Position numbers and translations under genes: made by a program. Shown here one piece after another: positions 10,801 to 19,050 of a stretch of DNA of 64,000 nt (positions are counted from its first letter, which is position 1; every line of letters starts with the position of its first letter). This stretch comes from Flavobacterium endoglycinae (GTDB taxonomy: Bacteria; Bacteroidota; Bacteroidia; Flavobacteriales; Flavobacteriaceae). Under the pieces are notes generated by a model. It saw only the letters and a list, made by a program, of their open reading frames with translations, was not told the origin of the DNA and made no database searches. The stretch spans positions 4,190,001 through 4,254,000 of the forward strand of contig NZ_CP071448.1 of assembly GCF_017352115.1 (NCBI RefSeq), read 5' to 3'.

Positions 10801-13348
10801 CGCAGTCGTCTTTCACGGTCCATGTGTTGGTATAGGTTCCTGCATTGCCGCATCCTTCGGAAGCTGTAAACTGGCCGCTGGTTTTGGTAATATTCGTTAC
10901 ATCCGCATCGCACAAATCAGAAGCTGAAGGGAACATTGTCTGGGCAGCCGCAAGGCCGGAAGCATCGCTGCATTCTAAAGTTACATTTAAAGCTGCCGGA
11001 GCAGTTGTCCATACCGGCGCTGCTGTATCCTGAATAGTGATTACCTGTGTAAAAGTATCGGAAGTATTTCCGCAGTCGTCTTTTACGGTCCATGTGTTGG
11101 TGTAGGTTCCTGCATTGCCGCATCCTTCGGAAGCTGTAAACTGTCCGCTGGTTTTGGTGATATTGGTTACATCCGCATCGCACAAATCAGAAGCAGCAGG
11201 GAACATTGCCTGGGCAGCCGCAAGTCCGGCTGTATCACTGCATTCTAAAGTTACATTTAAAGCTTCTGGAGCAGTTGTCCATACCGGCGCTGCTGTATCC
11301 TGAATAGTGATTATCTGTGTGAAAGTATCTGAAGTATTCCCGCAGTCGTCTTTCACTGTCCATGTGTTGGTATAGGTTCCTGCATTTGCGCATCCTTCGG
11401 AAGCTGTAAACTGTCCGCTGGTTTTGGTAATATTCGTTACATCCGCATCGCACAAATCAGAAGCTGAAGGGAACATTGTCTGGGCAGCCGCAAGGCCGGA
11501 AGCATCGCTGCATTCTAAAGTTACATTTAAAGCTGCTGGAGCAGTTGTCCATATCGGCGCTGCTGTATCCTGAATAGTGATTACCTGTGTAAAAGTATCG
11601 GAAGTATTTCCGCAGTCGTCTTTTACGGTCCATGTGTTGGTGTAGGTTCCTGCATTGCCGCATCCTTCGGAAGCTGTAAACTGGCCGCTGGTTTTGGTGA
11701 TGTTCGTTACATCGGCATCACATAAATCAGAAGCTGAAGGGAACATTGCCTGGGCAGCTGCAAGGCCAGAAGCATCACTGCATTCTAAAGTTACATTTAA
11801 AGCTGTGGGAGCAGTTGTCCATGTTGGAGCAGCTGTATCCTGAATAGTGATTATCTGTGTAAAAGTATCGGAAGTATTCCCGCAGTCGTCTTTTGCAGTC
11901 CAGGTATTGGTATAGGTTCCTGCATTTACACAAGATTGAGATGCTGTAAAAGCTCCGCTTGATTTTGTGTAAATGATGTTTGCACTACAAACATCTGTTG
12001 CTATTGGAGCTTGTGCCTGCGCAGCAATTAATCCTGCTGCGTCACTGCATTCTAAAGTTACATTTAGAAAACCTACTTGAGTTGTCCATGTTGGTGCAGT
12101 AACGTCTACTACATTTATGGTTTGACTTACTGGAAGTGAAGTATTGTCGCAAGCGTCTTTTGCAGTCCATGTTCTGGTTATTGAATAAGTACCAGCACAG
12201 GAACCTGGGGTATTCTGATCACTATATGTCAATGATGTTACTGTGCCGCTATTATCAGTAGCGGTTGCCTGAGCAAATACTGGAATGTCAGGACAATTGA
12301 TTGTGCTGGGCGCTGGAAGTGGATCAATAACTGGTTTAACAGAATCGCCACCAGATATGTTTACAGTCAATTGCTTCGAACAATTATTACTATCTTTAAC
12401 TGTAACGGTATAAGTTCCAGGAGCGACATTGGTTAAATCTTTTGTAACCGCTCCATTACTCCATGAATACGTGTAGCTAGGAGTTCCACCGCTTACGTTT
12501 AAGGTAATATTCGTAGTTCCGCCACTGCAATTTACCGCAGTATGCGTTTCACTTAACATCAATTCTGCTGGCTCCACTATAGGAAGAATATAAGTATTTG
12601 ATAAATTTTGAGCATCAGTGACCGTTAATTTAGCAGTATTGTTCGATGTGGTATACGTAAAAGTTGGATTGGGCGAAGTGGAATCTGGTGCCCCGCCGTC
12701 ATTTCTAAAATCCCAAGCATACGTGTAAGGCGTTTTTCCTCCATTAGTTGTCGATGTGAAAGTAACGGTGGTATTAGTGCCAACTTTACATGCTTTGTAA
12801 GTAAACTGAACAGCCAGAGGTTTTGAAATAGTAAAAGTATTGGTAAAATCACACTGTGAGTTGCTGTAAGATGAACAGGTATAATTAGGCCCAGGGTCAT
12901 TATTACTGCTTGTTTTCCAAGCAATAATAGTATTGCTAAGACTTAATTCATCACCACAAGTCCAATTAAATGGACCATATATTAACTTTTTGTTGCTTCC
13001 TGGTGCAATATCTCCTAACAATACATTTAAAAATGTACTTACTCCGTTTATGATTAAATCAGAATTTAACCTTGTAAAATGAATAGTCGAATTTGAATTG
13101 GAAGAATAATTAAGATAAATATACACTTGTTGTACTTGTCCAATCGTACAGGTAGTATTCGTTATTGGAGTTCCGTTTACATTAGACAAACTAAGGTAAA
13201 CGTCTGTCAAAGTGTAATTGTTTGAGGTACAGCTATAACCACAGGTTCTTAAATCTACTTGTGAAAAAGATAATTGAATATTAAATAGAAGTAACGATAT
13301 GAAAACGCGCTTAATAGTAATATTCATCAAAAAAGTAATGTTTTTCAT
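4814..13348 (-). CDS. Giant SprB-like repeat adhesin with T9SS type B C-terminal domain
   Basis: 2844 residues, about 8.5 kb. The N terminus is hydrophobic and ends LSFSQ; an in-frame Met at residue 8 (13327) gives a more classical signal peptide and may be the true start. Then come a short beta domain, a PKD-type domain (PYTYAWDFRNDGG), a SprB-type repeat (SGGTPSYTYSWSNG), one HYR-like domain, 23 repeats of about 90 residues (418-2485), two further HYR-like domains, and a gliding-motility-associated C-terminal domain (FSPNGDGINDVF, VEIYNRWGILVFE, GTYFYILNY) that routes it through the T9SS. Most repeats hold four Cys, so disulfide bonding at the surface is likely. Function (adhesion or gliding) is inferred from architecture and the adjacent PorP/SprF gene. 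Confidence 0.92.
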   Translation of the reverse strand: MKNITFLMNITIKRVFISLLLFNIQLSFSQVDLRTCGYSCTSNNYTLTDVYLSLSNVNGTPITNTTCTIGQVQQVYIYLNYSSNSNSTIHFTRLNSDLIINGVSTFLNVLLGDIAPGSNKKLIYGPFNWTCGDELSLSNTIIAWKTSSNNDPGPNYTCSSYSNSQCDFTNTFTISKPLAVQFTYKACKVGTNTTVTFTSTTNGGKTPYTYAWDFRNDGGAPDSTSPNPTFTYTTSNNTAKLTVTDAQNLSNTYILPIVEPAELMLSETHTAVNCSGGTTNITLNVSGGTPSYTYSWSNGAVTKDLTNVAPGTYTVTVKDSNNCSKQLTVNISGGDSVKPVIDPLPAPSTINCPDIPVFAQATATDNSGTVTSLTYSDQNTPGSCAGTYSITRTWTAKDACDNTSLPVSQTINVVDVTAPTWTTQVGFLNVTLECSDAAGLIAAQAQAPIATDVCSANIIYTKSSGAFTASQSCVNAGTYTNTWTAKDDCGNTSDTFTQIITIQDTAAPTWTTAPTALNVTLECSDASGLAAAQAMFPSASDLCDADVTNITKTSGQFTASEGCGNAGTYTNTWTVKDDCGNTSDTFTQVITIQDTAAPIWTTAPAALNVTLECSDASGLAAAQTMFPSASDLCDADVTNITKTSGQFTASEGCANAGTYTNTWTVKDDCGNTSDTFTQIITIQDTAAPVWTTAPEALNVTLECSDTAGLAAAQAMFPAASDLCDADVTNITKTSGQFTASEGCGNAGTYTNTWTVKDDCGNTSDTFTQVITIQDTAAPVWTTAPAALNVTLECSDASGLAAAQTMFPSASDLCDADVTNITKTSGQFTASEGCGNAGTYTNTWTVKDDCGNTSDNFTQVITIQDTTAPAWTTAPTALNVTLECSDASGLINAQAMFPAASDLCDSDVTNITKTSGQFTASEGCGNAGTYTNTWTVKDDCGNTSDTFTQIINIQDTAAPVWVTQAGSLNVTLECSDTSGLINAQAMFPAASDLCDADVTNITKTSGQFTASEGCANAGTYTNTWTVKDDCGNTSDTFTQIITIQDTAAPVWVTQAGSLNVTLECSDTAGLAAAQAMFPAASDLCDADVTNITKTSGQFTASEGCGNAGTYTNTWTVKDDCGNTSDTFTQIITIQDTAAPIWTTAPTALNVTLECSDTAGLASAQAMFPAASDLCDADVTNITKTSVQFTASEGCGNAGTYTNTWTVKDDCGNTSDTFTQIITIQDTAAPVWITQAGSLNVTLECSDASGLINAQAMFPAASDLCDADVTNITKTSGQFTASEGCGNSGTYTNTWTVKDNCGNTSDTFTQIITIQDTAAPVWITQAGSLNVTLECSDASGLAAAQAMFPSASDLCDADVTNITKTSGQFTASEGCGNAGTYTNTWTVKDDCGNTSDTFTQVITIQDTAAPVWITQTGSLNVTLECSDTAGLAAAQTMFPAASDLCDADVTNITKTSGQFTASEGCGNAGTYTNTWTVKDDCGNTSDTFTQIITIQDTAAPVWITQTGSLNVTLECSDASGLAAAQAQFPAASDLCDADVTNITKTSGQFTASEGCGNAGTYTNTWTVKDDCGNTSDTFTQVITIQDTAAPVWITQAGSLNVTLECSDASGLAAAQAMFPSASDLCDADVTNITKTSGQFTASEGCGNAGTYTNTWTVKDDCGNTSDTFTQVITIQDTAAPVWITQTGSLNVTLECSDASGLAAAQSMFPAASDLCDADVTNITKTSGQFTASEGCGNAGTYTNTWTVKDDCGNTSDTFTQTITIQDTAAPVWITQTGSLNVTLECSDASGLAAAQSMFPAASDLCDADVTNITKTSGQFTASEGCGNAGTYTNTWTVKDDCGNTSDTFTQTITIQDTAAPVWITQTGSLNVTLECSDASGLAAAQSMFPAASDLCDADVTNITKTSGQFTASEGCGNAGTYTNTWTVKDDCGNTSDTFTQVITIQDTAAPVWITQAGSLNVTLECSDASGLAAAQAQFPAASDLCDADVTNITKTSGQFTASEGCGNAGTYTNTWTVKDDCGNTSDTFTQIITIQDTAAPVWITQAGSLNVTLECSDASGLAAAQAMFPSASDLCDADVTNITKTSGQFTASEGCANAGTYTNTWTVKDDCGNTSDTFTQIITIQDTAAPVWITQAGSLNVTLECSDSAGLAAAQAQFPAASDLCDADVTNITKTSGQFTASEGCGNAGTYTNTWTVKDDCGNTSDTFTQIITIQDTAAPVWTTAPAALNVTLECSDASGLAAAQAMFPAASDLCDSDVTNITKTSGQFTASEGCGNAGTYTNTWTVKDDCGNTSDTFTQVITIQDTASPVWITQTGSLNVTLECSDTAGLAAAQAMFPSASDLCDADVTNITKTSGQFTASEGCSNAGTYTNTWTVKDDCGNTSDTFTQIINIQDTAAPVWITQAGSLNVILECSDASGLATAQMVTPTATDSCNSNIVYTKSSGIFTASESCNNAGTYTNTWTAKDECGNASEIFTQVITIQDTTAPVLLGNLPADITVSCDAVPQPAEITASDPCNENLPVIFTEVKSGIVNGCPTNYTLTRTWKTSDCSGNTATYTQIVTVRDTTPPTGTAPANVTGLHNINEIPVPNPDAITDAADNCSENVTITIVDSTNDGTGCDGNTYILTRTYTLSDCAGNKTELVQTFTVESVTNITSEACSDDSTLINLSNLLPNGTLTTGVWTDQTGTNALQGSILNPFGLALGNYIFEYRIADENCTRTIVLTMEINDDCKVLACGNIIIHNAFSPNGDGINDVFEIDNINDLACYPGNTVEIYNRWGILVFETTNYNNATNAFDGTSRGRTTIKQSDGLPTGTYFYILNYQSIDGNNVVHNNKKDGYLYLSR
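5894..12097 (-). repeat. 23-unit tandem repeat array inside the adhesin gene (270-bp unit)
   Basis: Read from the AP.W motif, unit boundaries fall every 270 bp. Units 2-22 cover 6161-11830, exactly 21 x 270 bp, and are nearly identical in protein. Unit 1 (11831-12097) and unit 23 (5894-6160) are 267-bp divergent end units. The consensus carries LNVTLECSD, DLCDADVTNITKTSG, ASEGCGNAGTYTNTW and DDCGNTSDTFTQ. Two sequence types alternate at the unit start: TTAPxALNV towards the N terminus and ITQxGSLNV in the middle and C-terminal part. Three adjacent units (about 7511-8320 on the plus strand) are almost identical in DNA. Confidence 0.97.
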
Positions 13349-14186
13349 AATCTCTAATTTTTAAACTTTAATAATTTTATTTGAGATTCTTAGCAATAAT
13401 CAGTTTAACTGACTATTAAATAGCTGGTTGAAAAATAGTAGAAGAGAGGGCGGGCAGAACTAATTTTAAAAAGAACAGTTGGTGTTGGGTTCCACTTTAA
13501 TCTTTTGTTTTTTGGAGTTGGTTTTAAAGTTAACGTTGAATAAATTCTGTGAGAGATGTAAAAAATGGTACTGTTTCACTTTCTGATGGATAAACAATGC
13601 ATTATCACATCTTACGTTCTTAGCAGAAAAATAACTTACAATTTTTGATACTTTTATTTCTTCAGAAATGGTAGGTTTTAAATTCGTATAATTTATTTAT
13701 CTGTTTATGATATCTTTAATATTTTAACATAATTAAAGGTATATACTTAATTTTTTGATTTAATTTTTTTATCTGTAACTAACCTAAAAAGTCGTTAAAT
13801 GACATTTTTTGATGTAAATATTACCTCAAAAAAATTTTTTTTAACTCTTTTGAATCTATTTTGACTTTTGATGTAAACTTTTTTTTGAGAAATTGTTACA
13901 GAGGATTTTTGTTTTTAAATAATTGATTATCAGTAATTTAATTGTTTTCATGTGTATTTTTACACAAATCGATTAAGTGTTGGGTTTACTAGACGAAATA
14001 CCTTATCTTAAAAAAAAGGAAGAATTTTGTTTCAAAATGTTAATGTTTTACGAATTATTTATTCTTGTTAAAATTTCGATTAATTGTTAACAGAAATAAA
14101 AAATCAATCGGTATTAAAATAACTTTTGTAAATTAGAACTTAATAAAAATCGTAGCCTCGATGTTGAGGTTTCAAACCTTTAGCCT
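13349..14186. other. 838-bp AT-rich intergenic region, divergent promoters expected
   Basis: No convincing reading frame on either strand. It must hold the promoter of the adhesin operon (leftward) and of sixA/ppk1/ppx (rightward), but no full TTG...TAnnTTTG pair was found. Visible are a small perfect inverted repeat (TCAGTT-T-AACTGA, 13400-13412), long A/T tracts around 13830-13900, a near-consensus TAACTTTTG about 60 bp before sixA, and two tiny hairpins just upstream of the sixA start. Confidence 0.5.
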
Positions 14187-14672
14187 ATGAAAAATTTAAT
14201 TTTAATACGTCATGCAAAATCAAGTTGGGAAGCTCCTTTGAAAGATTTCGACAGGCCGCTTATGAAGAGAGGAATTAAAGATGCCCATGAAGTTTCAGTA
14301 AATATTTCAGACTACCTTCCTAAAACCTATATAATTTGGAGCAGTACAGCAGCACGTGCCACAGAAACGGCGCTGATTTTTGCCCAAAATATTTCATACC
14401 CTATTGAAAGCATCGTTTTTAAAGATGAATTGTATACTTTCGATGTTAAACAATTGGAAAAGGTTATTAAATCATGTGATAATAGTTTAGAAAGCGTTAT
14501 TCTTTTTGGACATAACGAGGCTATTACAAATTTTGTTAATAAATTTGGAGATGTTTTTATTGATAATGTCCCAACCTCTGGATTTGTATCGCTGCAATTT
14601 GATTCGGAAAGCTGGGATGGCATTGATAAAGGCAAAACACATAAAACAATTTTCCCCAAAGATTTAAAATAA
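14187..14672 (+). CDS. SixA-like histidine phosphatase
   Basis: 161 residues of the histidine phosphatase (phosphoglycerate mutase-like) superfamily. The catalytic RHAKSSW motif gives the phospho-acceptor His9. DFDRPLMKRG, SSTAARATETA and LFGHNEAITNF (second catalytic His) follow, as in SixA, which dephosphorylates phosphohistidine. It is the first gene of a three-gene run with ppk1, whose start codon is 5 bp beyond this stop. PPK1 itself works through a phosphohistidine intermediate, so a link to polyphosphate metabolism is possible, but that is inference. Confidence 0.85.
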   Translation: MKNLILIRHAKSSWEAPLKDFDRPLMKRGIKDAHEVSVNISDYLPKTYIIWSSTAARATETALIFAQNISYPIESIVFKDELYTFDVKQLEKVIKSCDNSLESVILFGHNEAITNFVNKFGDVFIDNVPTSGFVSLQFDSESWDGIDKGKTHKTIFPKDLK

Positions 14673-14677
14673 TTAAA

Positions 14678-16756
14678 GTGTACGAACAGAAATATATCGA
14701 TAGAGAAAAAAGCTGGTTAGCGTTTAATGCAAGAGTACTTCAGGAAGCGGCAGACAATACCGTTCCTCTTTTAGACAGACTGCGTTTTGTTGGAATTTTT
14801 TCAAACAATTTAGACGAGTTTTTTAGAGTTCGGTACGCTGCAATTAGAAGATTAAGTCTTTCAGGAATTTCTGGAGAAAAATATTTAGGAGGTATTTCTG
14901 CTCATCAGTTAATTAAAGATATTACCGAAATCGTAATTCAGCAGCAATCTGAAAGCTTGCGTATTTTAGGAAATATTGAATCAGAGCTTGAATCCGAAAA
15001 TATTTTCATCATAAACGAAACACAAATTACGCCAAAACAAGAATGTTTCCTAAAGGATTTCTACATGCAGAAGCTGAGTCCTGAACTGGTAACAATCATT
15101 TTGAATGATCTTGCTGTATTTCCGGTCTTAAAAGATACTTTAGGATATCTGGCTGTTCGTTTAGAATTGGCAAATGACGAAATTCGTTATGCTTTAATTG
15201 AAATTCCTAAAAATATTAATCGTTTTGTCGTTCTTCCTTCAGAAGATGAAAAACAATATGTCATTCTTATTGATGATGTAATTCGTTACAAATTGAAAAG
15301 CATCTTTAATATATTTGATTTTAAAAGTGTTTCGGCACACATGATCAAAATTACTCGTGATGCCCAATTGGATATCGATAGTGATTTGAGTAAAAGTATG
15401 CTTGAAAAAATTGCGACATCTGTAAAAGACCGTCGAATTGGAGAACCAGTTCGTTTTATCTATGACAGCCAAATTGAAGAAGATACGCTGCATTTCTTTT
15501 TAGATAAAATGAAAATTGTTGAAACCGACAGTATAATTCCCGGAGGTAGATATCACAACCGCCGTGATTATATGAGTTTCCCAAATCTTGGACGTTACGA
15601 TTTATTATACAAACCAAATGAGCCTATGCCTGTTCCAGGCTTAAGTCTTGATGGAAGTATTTTAGAAAAAATCTCTAAAAAAGATTATTTGGTTCACGCT
15701 CCATATCAGTCATTTTCATATTTAACCAAGTTTTTGCGTGAAGCCGCTTTAGATCCAAAAGTAACCAGTATAAAAATTACCTTATACCGTTTGGCAAAAA
15801 ACTCGCAGATTATCAGTTCGTTAATTAATGCGGCTAAAAATGGTAAAAAAGTTGTGGTTCAGATTGAACTTCAAGCACGTTTCGACGAAGCTTCAAATAT
15901 TTCGTATGCAGAACAAATGCAGACAGAAGGTATTGAGCTAATATTTGGAATTAAAGGTCTTAAGGTGCACAGCAAAATATGTGTGATCGAAAGATTAGAA
16001 GATGGAAAAAACCGTCGTTACGGATTTATTTCAACCGGAAACTTTAACGAGTCTACAGCTAAAATTTATACCGATGTTACGCTTTTAACCTGCCATCAAG
16101 GAATTTTAAAAGATACTTCAAAAATATTTGAATTTTTCGATATCAATTACCGAGTTCACAGATATAAACATTTGATTGTGTCACCTCATTATACAAGAAC
16201 GAAATTCATCAAATTAATAGATCGTGAAATTCTTCACGCTTTGGCAGGAAGAAAAACACATATCAAATTAAAAATGAATAGTTTGTCTGATTTTAAAATG
16301 ATAGATAAACTATACGAAGCAAGTAATGCCGGTGTCAAAATCCAGCTTCAGGTAAGAGGAATCTGTTCTTTGATTCCGGGAATACCAGGAATGAGTGAAA
16401 ATATCGAAGCGATAAGTATTGTCGATAATTATTTGGAACATTCAAGAGTGTACATTTTTGGAAATGCCGGTTTAACCGAAGTTTATATTTCGTCAGCCGA
16501 TTTCATGACCAGAAATCTTGACGGAAGAGTAGAAGTTACCTGTCCAATTTACGATCTTGAAATCAAAAAAGAATTAATTGATAACTTCAATCTTGCCTGG
16601 AAAGGAAATGTAAAAGTAAGATATCATTCGTATAAATTAGATAATAAGTATAAGCCAAAAAACAATCATGCCCCATTTAGAGCACAATTTGAGACCTATA
16701 AATATTATCAGAATAAGGCAGCGGCTCTCGAAGAAGTTCCTCAAAAAGTAAATTAA
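14678..16756 (+). CDS. ppk1: Polyphosphate kinase 1
   Basis: 692 residues, standard PPK1 length. It makes inorganic polyphosphate reversibly from ATP. Visible are the N-terminal DREKSWLAFNARVLQEA, a middle domain, and the two phospholipase-D-like catalytic domains. His431 in LKVHSKICVIE corresponds to the autophosphorylated His, and STGNFNESTAKIYTD is the next conserved block. The start is GTG at 14678, 5 bp after the sixA stop, and no in-frame ATG gives the conserved N terminus. ppx follows 35 bp downstream, making a synthesis/degradation operon. Confidence 0.96.
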   Translation: MYEQKYIDREKSWLAFNARVLQEAADNTVPLLDRLRFVGIFSNNLDEFFRVRYAAIRRLSLSGISGEKYLGGISAHQLIKDITEIVIQQQSESLRILGNIESELESENIFIINETQITPKQECFLKDFYMQKLSPELVTIILNDLAVFPVLKDTLGYLAVRLELANDEIRYALIEIPKNINRFVVLPSEDEKQYVILIDDVIRYKLKSIFNIFDFKSVSAHMIKITRDAQLDIDSDLSKSMLEKIATSVKDRRIGEPVRFIYDSQIEEDTLHFFLDKMKIVETDSIIPGGRYHNRRDYMSFPNLGRYDLLYKPNEPMPVPGLSLDGSILEKISKKDYLVHAPYQSFSYLTKFLREAALDPKVTSIKITLYRLAKNSQIISSLINAAKNGKKVVVQIELQARFDEASNISYAEQMQTEGIELIFGIKGLKVHSKICVIERLEDGKNRRYGFISTGNFNESTAKIYTDVTLLTCHQGILKDTSKIFEFFDINYRVHRYKHLIVSPHYTRTKFIKLIDREILHALAGRKTHIKLKMNSLSDFKMIDKLYEASNAGVKIQLQVRGICSLIPGIPGMSENIEAISIVDNYLEHSRVYIFGNAGLTEVYISSADFMTRNLDGRVEVTCPIYDLEIKKELIDNFNLAWKGNVKVRYHSYKLDNKYKPKNNHAPFRAQFETYKYYQNKAAALEEVPQKVN

Positions 16757-16791
16757 TAAACTAAAACCAATTTCAAAATCATAAAGTGAGC

Positions 16792-17682
16792 ATGATTAAT
16801 ATTAGGAAGTTTGCAGCAATAGATATCGGATCAAATGCCATGAGGCTTCTGATTTCCAATGTTGTAGAACAAGAAGGTAAAGAACCGCAGTTTAATAAAA
16901 GTTCGTTAGTTCGTGTACCAATCCGTTTGGGACAGGATGCCTTTACTGTTGGAGAAATTTCTCCTGAAAATATAGACCGAATGGTAGATGCTATGAAAGC
17001 ATTTAACCTTTTAATGAAAGTACACAAAGTTGAACGTTATATGGCATTTGCAACTTCTGCAATGCGTGAGGCATATAATGCCAAAGAAGTTGTGGCTTTG
17101 ATCAAGAAAAAAGCCGACATTAAAATAGAGATTATCGATGGTAAAAAAGAAGCTGCAATTATTGCTTCTACAGACTTGCATCACTTAATAAAATCAGATG
17201 AAACGTATCTTTTTGTAGATGTGGGAGGTGGAAGTACTGAGTTTACACTTTTTTCTTCTGGTAAAATGATCAATTCAAGATCTTTCAAGGCCGGAACAGT
17301 TCGTTTGCTGAATAATATGGTGCACGATGTAGTTTGGGATGAAATCGAAAAATGGATTAAAATCAATACTGCAGATTATGAAGAAGTTACCCTTATTGGA
17401 TCTGGAGGAAACATCAATAAGTTGTTTAAAATGTCTGGAAAGCAACAGGAAAAACCGCTTTCGTACATATATATCAATTCGCAATATGCTTTCTTAAATT
17501 CATTGACTTACGAGCAGAGAATTGCCGAATTAGGTTTGAATTCCGACCGCGCCGACGTAATTATCCACGCAACAAGAATTTACCTTAATGCCATGAAATG
17601 GAGTGGGGCACGCCAGATTTATGTTCCTAAAATCGGGCTTTCTGATGGTATCGTAAAAGCAATGTATTACGGTAAGATTTAA
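16792..17682 (+). CDS. ppx: Exopolyphosphatase, Ppx/GppA family
   Basis: 296 residues from the ATG at 16792; a GTG at 16786 would add two residues. The actin-like ATPase fold shows AAIDIGSNAMRLL (phosphate-1 loop) and LFVDVGGGSTEF (phosphate-2 loop), with GSGGNINKL further on. These enzymes remove terminal phosphate from polyphosphate or hydrolyse pppGpp. At about 300 residues it is the short form, lacking the C-terminal HD-like domain of longer Ppx proteins. Its place after ppk1 favours the polyphosphatase role. Confidence 0.9.
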   Translation: MINIRKFAAIDIGSNAMRLLISNVVEQEGKEPQFNKSSLVRVPIRLGQDAFTVGEISPENIDRMVDAMKAFNLLMKVHKVERYMAFATSAMREAYNAKEVVALIKKKADIKIEIIDGKKEAAIIASTDLHHLIKSDETYLFVDVGGGSTEFTLFSSGKMINSRSFKAGTVRLLNNMVHDVVWDEIEKWIKINTADYEEVTLIGSGGNINKLFKMSGKQQEKPLSYIYINSQYAFLNSLTYEQRIAELGLNSDRADVIIHATRIYLNAMKWSGARQIYVPKIGLSDGIVKAMYYGKI

Positions 17683-17690
17683 TTTTTTTA

Positions 17691-17739
17691 GCCACGAATT
17701 CACGAATTATTTTTAAATTTTCACTTGTGAATTTGTGGC
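17691..17739. repeat. Dispersed palindrome, copy 1 (GCCACGAATTCAC family)
   Basis: Arms GCCACGAATTCAC (17691-17703) and GTGAATTTGTGGC (17727-17739) pair with one G-U wobble. It lies just after ppx, preceded by a T tract, and could act as a terminator. The same arm sequence recurs at 41800-41861. Confidence 0.85.
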
Positions 17740-17753
17740 GAATAATTTTTATA

Positions 17754-18314
17754 ATGAAATCAATTTTCCAGTCCATTCAGGATTTTTCTGCCGATGAATT
17801 AAATCTTTTAGATGATTTAATTACGTTTCGAACTTTGAAAAAAGGAGAGCTTTTATTGACTGAAAATCAGATTTGCAATGAAATTGTATTTATAAAAAAG
17901 GGAATTCTTCGTTCCTTTTTCATCAATCATAAAGGCGACGAAATTACCAATTGTTTCGCTTTCGAAAATGAATTCATGGCATCTTTTGCCAGTTTTATAA
18001 CCCAAGAAAAAGCCCAAGAAAATATTCAGGCGCTTGCCGAAACCGAATTGCAGATTTTAGATCGTAAAGGTTTAGAAAAACTGTATCAATCTGGATTTAA
18101 CTGGCAGGAAACAGGCCGCAAATTGACTGAAATAGAATTCGTAAATCTCCATAAAAGAATGGTTTCTTTTCAAAAACTATCAGGTGCAGAACGTTACGAA
18201 GAATTGTATCAGAATCATCAAAAATACCTACAGTTAATTCCACTGCAATATTTAGCCTCCTATCTAGGAATTACACCAAGACATTTAAGCCGAATTCGTA
18301 AAGCTATTTTATAA
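17754..18314 (+). CDS. Crp/Fnr-family transcriptional regulator
   Basis: 186 residues from the ATG at 17754. A GTG at 17727 would start inside the palindrome arm and is rejected. An N-terminal cyclic-nucleotide-binding-like beta-roll (LKKGELLLTENQICNEIVFIKKGILRSFF) is followed by a long helix and a C-terminal helix-turn-helix (LQYLASYLGITPRHLSRIRK). The cyclic-nucleotide phosphate-binding signature is not evident, so the ligand is probably not cAMP. It lies 157 bp upstream of an NAD(P)H oxidoreductase on the same strand, a common pairing for redox or electrophile sensing (inference). Confidence 0.88.
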   Translation: MKSIFQSIQDFSADELNLLDDLITFRTLKKGELLLTENQICNEIVFIKKGILRSFFINHKGDEITNCFAFENEFMASFASFITQEKAQENIQALAETELQILDRKGLEKLYQSGFNWQETGRKLTEIEFVNLHKRMVSFQKLSGAERYEELYQNHQKYLQLIPLQYLASYLGITPRHLSRIRKAIL

Positions 18315-18450
18315 TTTTTTCTCTTAAACTTTTTCGTTGTTTGTATTAAAAATGTATGCAAATCTTAACAATTTTGAACTTGCTTTATGTGCTAAATCTG
18401 CGAAAAAAACGAATAGGACATTTGTCTAGTAAGATAAATCGTACAAATCA

Positions 18451-18458
18451 TATTTTTG
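18451..18458 (+). promoter_or_regulatory. Putative -7 promoter element TATTTTTG
   Basis: Exact match to the Bacteroidota TAnnTTTG -7 consensus, 13 bp before the ATG of the oxidoreductase gene. A TTG occurs upstream at about 26-bp spacing, longer than usual. Confidence 0.35.
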
Positions 18459-18471
18459 TAAAAACATTGAT

Positions 18472-19050
18472 ATGAAAAAAATACTGATTATAAACGGACA
18501 TCCTAACGCCGAAAGTTTCAATTTCGGAATAGCCGAATCTTATAAAAATGGCGCTTTAGCTTCTGGCGCTCAAGTCGAAACTATTACAATTGCAGATTTA
18601 CACTTCAATCCCAATTTAAAATTTGGATATCAAAAACGAACCGAATTAGAACCTGATTTGCTAGAATCTTGGGAAAAAATAAAAAAAGCAGATCATTTAG
18701 TTTGGATTCATCCCGTTTGGTGGGGTGGACTACCGGCTATTACAAAAGGTTTTATAGATAGATTGTTTCTTCCGGGAATGGCTTTTCAGTATCGTGAAAA
18801 TTCCGTTTGGTGGGATAAGTTGCTTAAAGGAAAAACAGCTCATATCATTACCACTTTAGATCAGCCAGGCTGGTATTATAGATTTGCTTTTGGAAGACCA
18901 AGCGTAAACCAATTAAAGAAATCAACACTAGAATTCTGTGGTATAAAACCTGTAAAGGTCAATTATATCGGAATCATTAAAAATTCTACAGAAGAACAAA
19001 GAAAAAAATGGCTTGAAAAAGTCTACAATTTTGGACTTCAAAATAAATAA
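18472..19050 (+). CDS. NAD(P)H-dependent oxidoreductase, flavodoxin-like fold
   Basis: 192 residues of the NQO1/KefF-like quinone reductase family (FMN or FAD, cytosolic). The flavin phosphate loop is INGHPNAESFN near the N terminus, and HPVWWGGLPAITKGFIDRL is the family block around residues 80-100, with LDQPGWYY after it. Substrate is probably a quinone or other electrophile. The stop codon lies inside a run of six AAAT tetranucleotides (19041-19064). The upstream Crp-family gene is a candidate regulator. Confidence 0.88.
   Translation: MKKILIINGHPNAESFNFGIAESYKNGALASGAQVETITIADLHFNPNLKFGYQKRTELEPDLLESWEKIKKADHLVWIHPVWWGGLPAITKGFIDRLFLPGMAFQYRENSVWWDKLLKGKTAHIITTLDQPGWYYRFAFGRPSVNQLKKSTLEFCGIKPVKVNYIGIIKNSTEEQRKKWLEKVYNFGLQNK

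Noticed and set aside
5481..11843. Many 60-90-codon open frames on both strands, spaced by multiples of 270 bp
   Set aside because: They are other-frame readings of the adhesin repeats and recur only because the repeat does.
17727..17753. GTG start giving 9 extra residues to the Crp-family protein
   Set aside because: The codons lie in the arm of the dispersed palindrome; ATG 17754 fits the family start.
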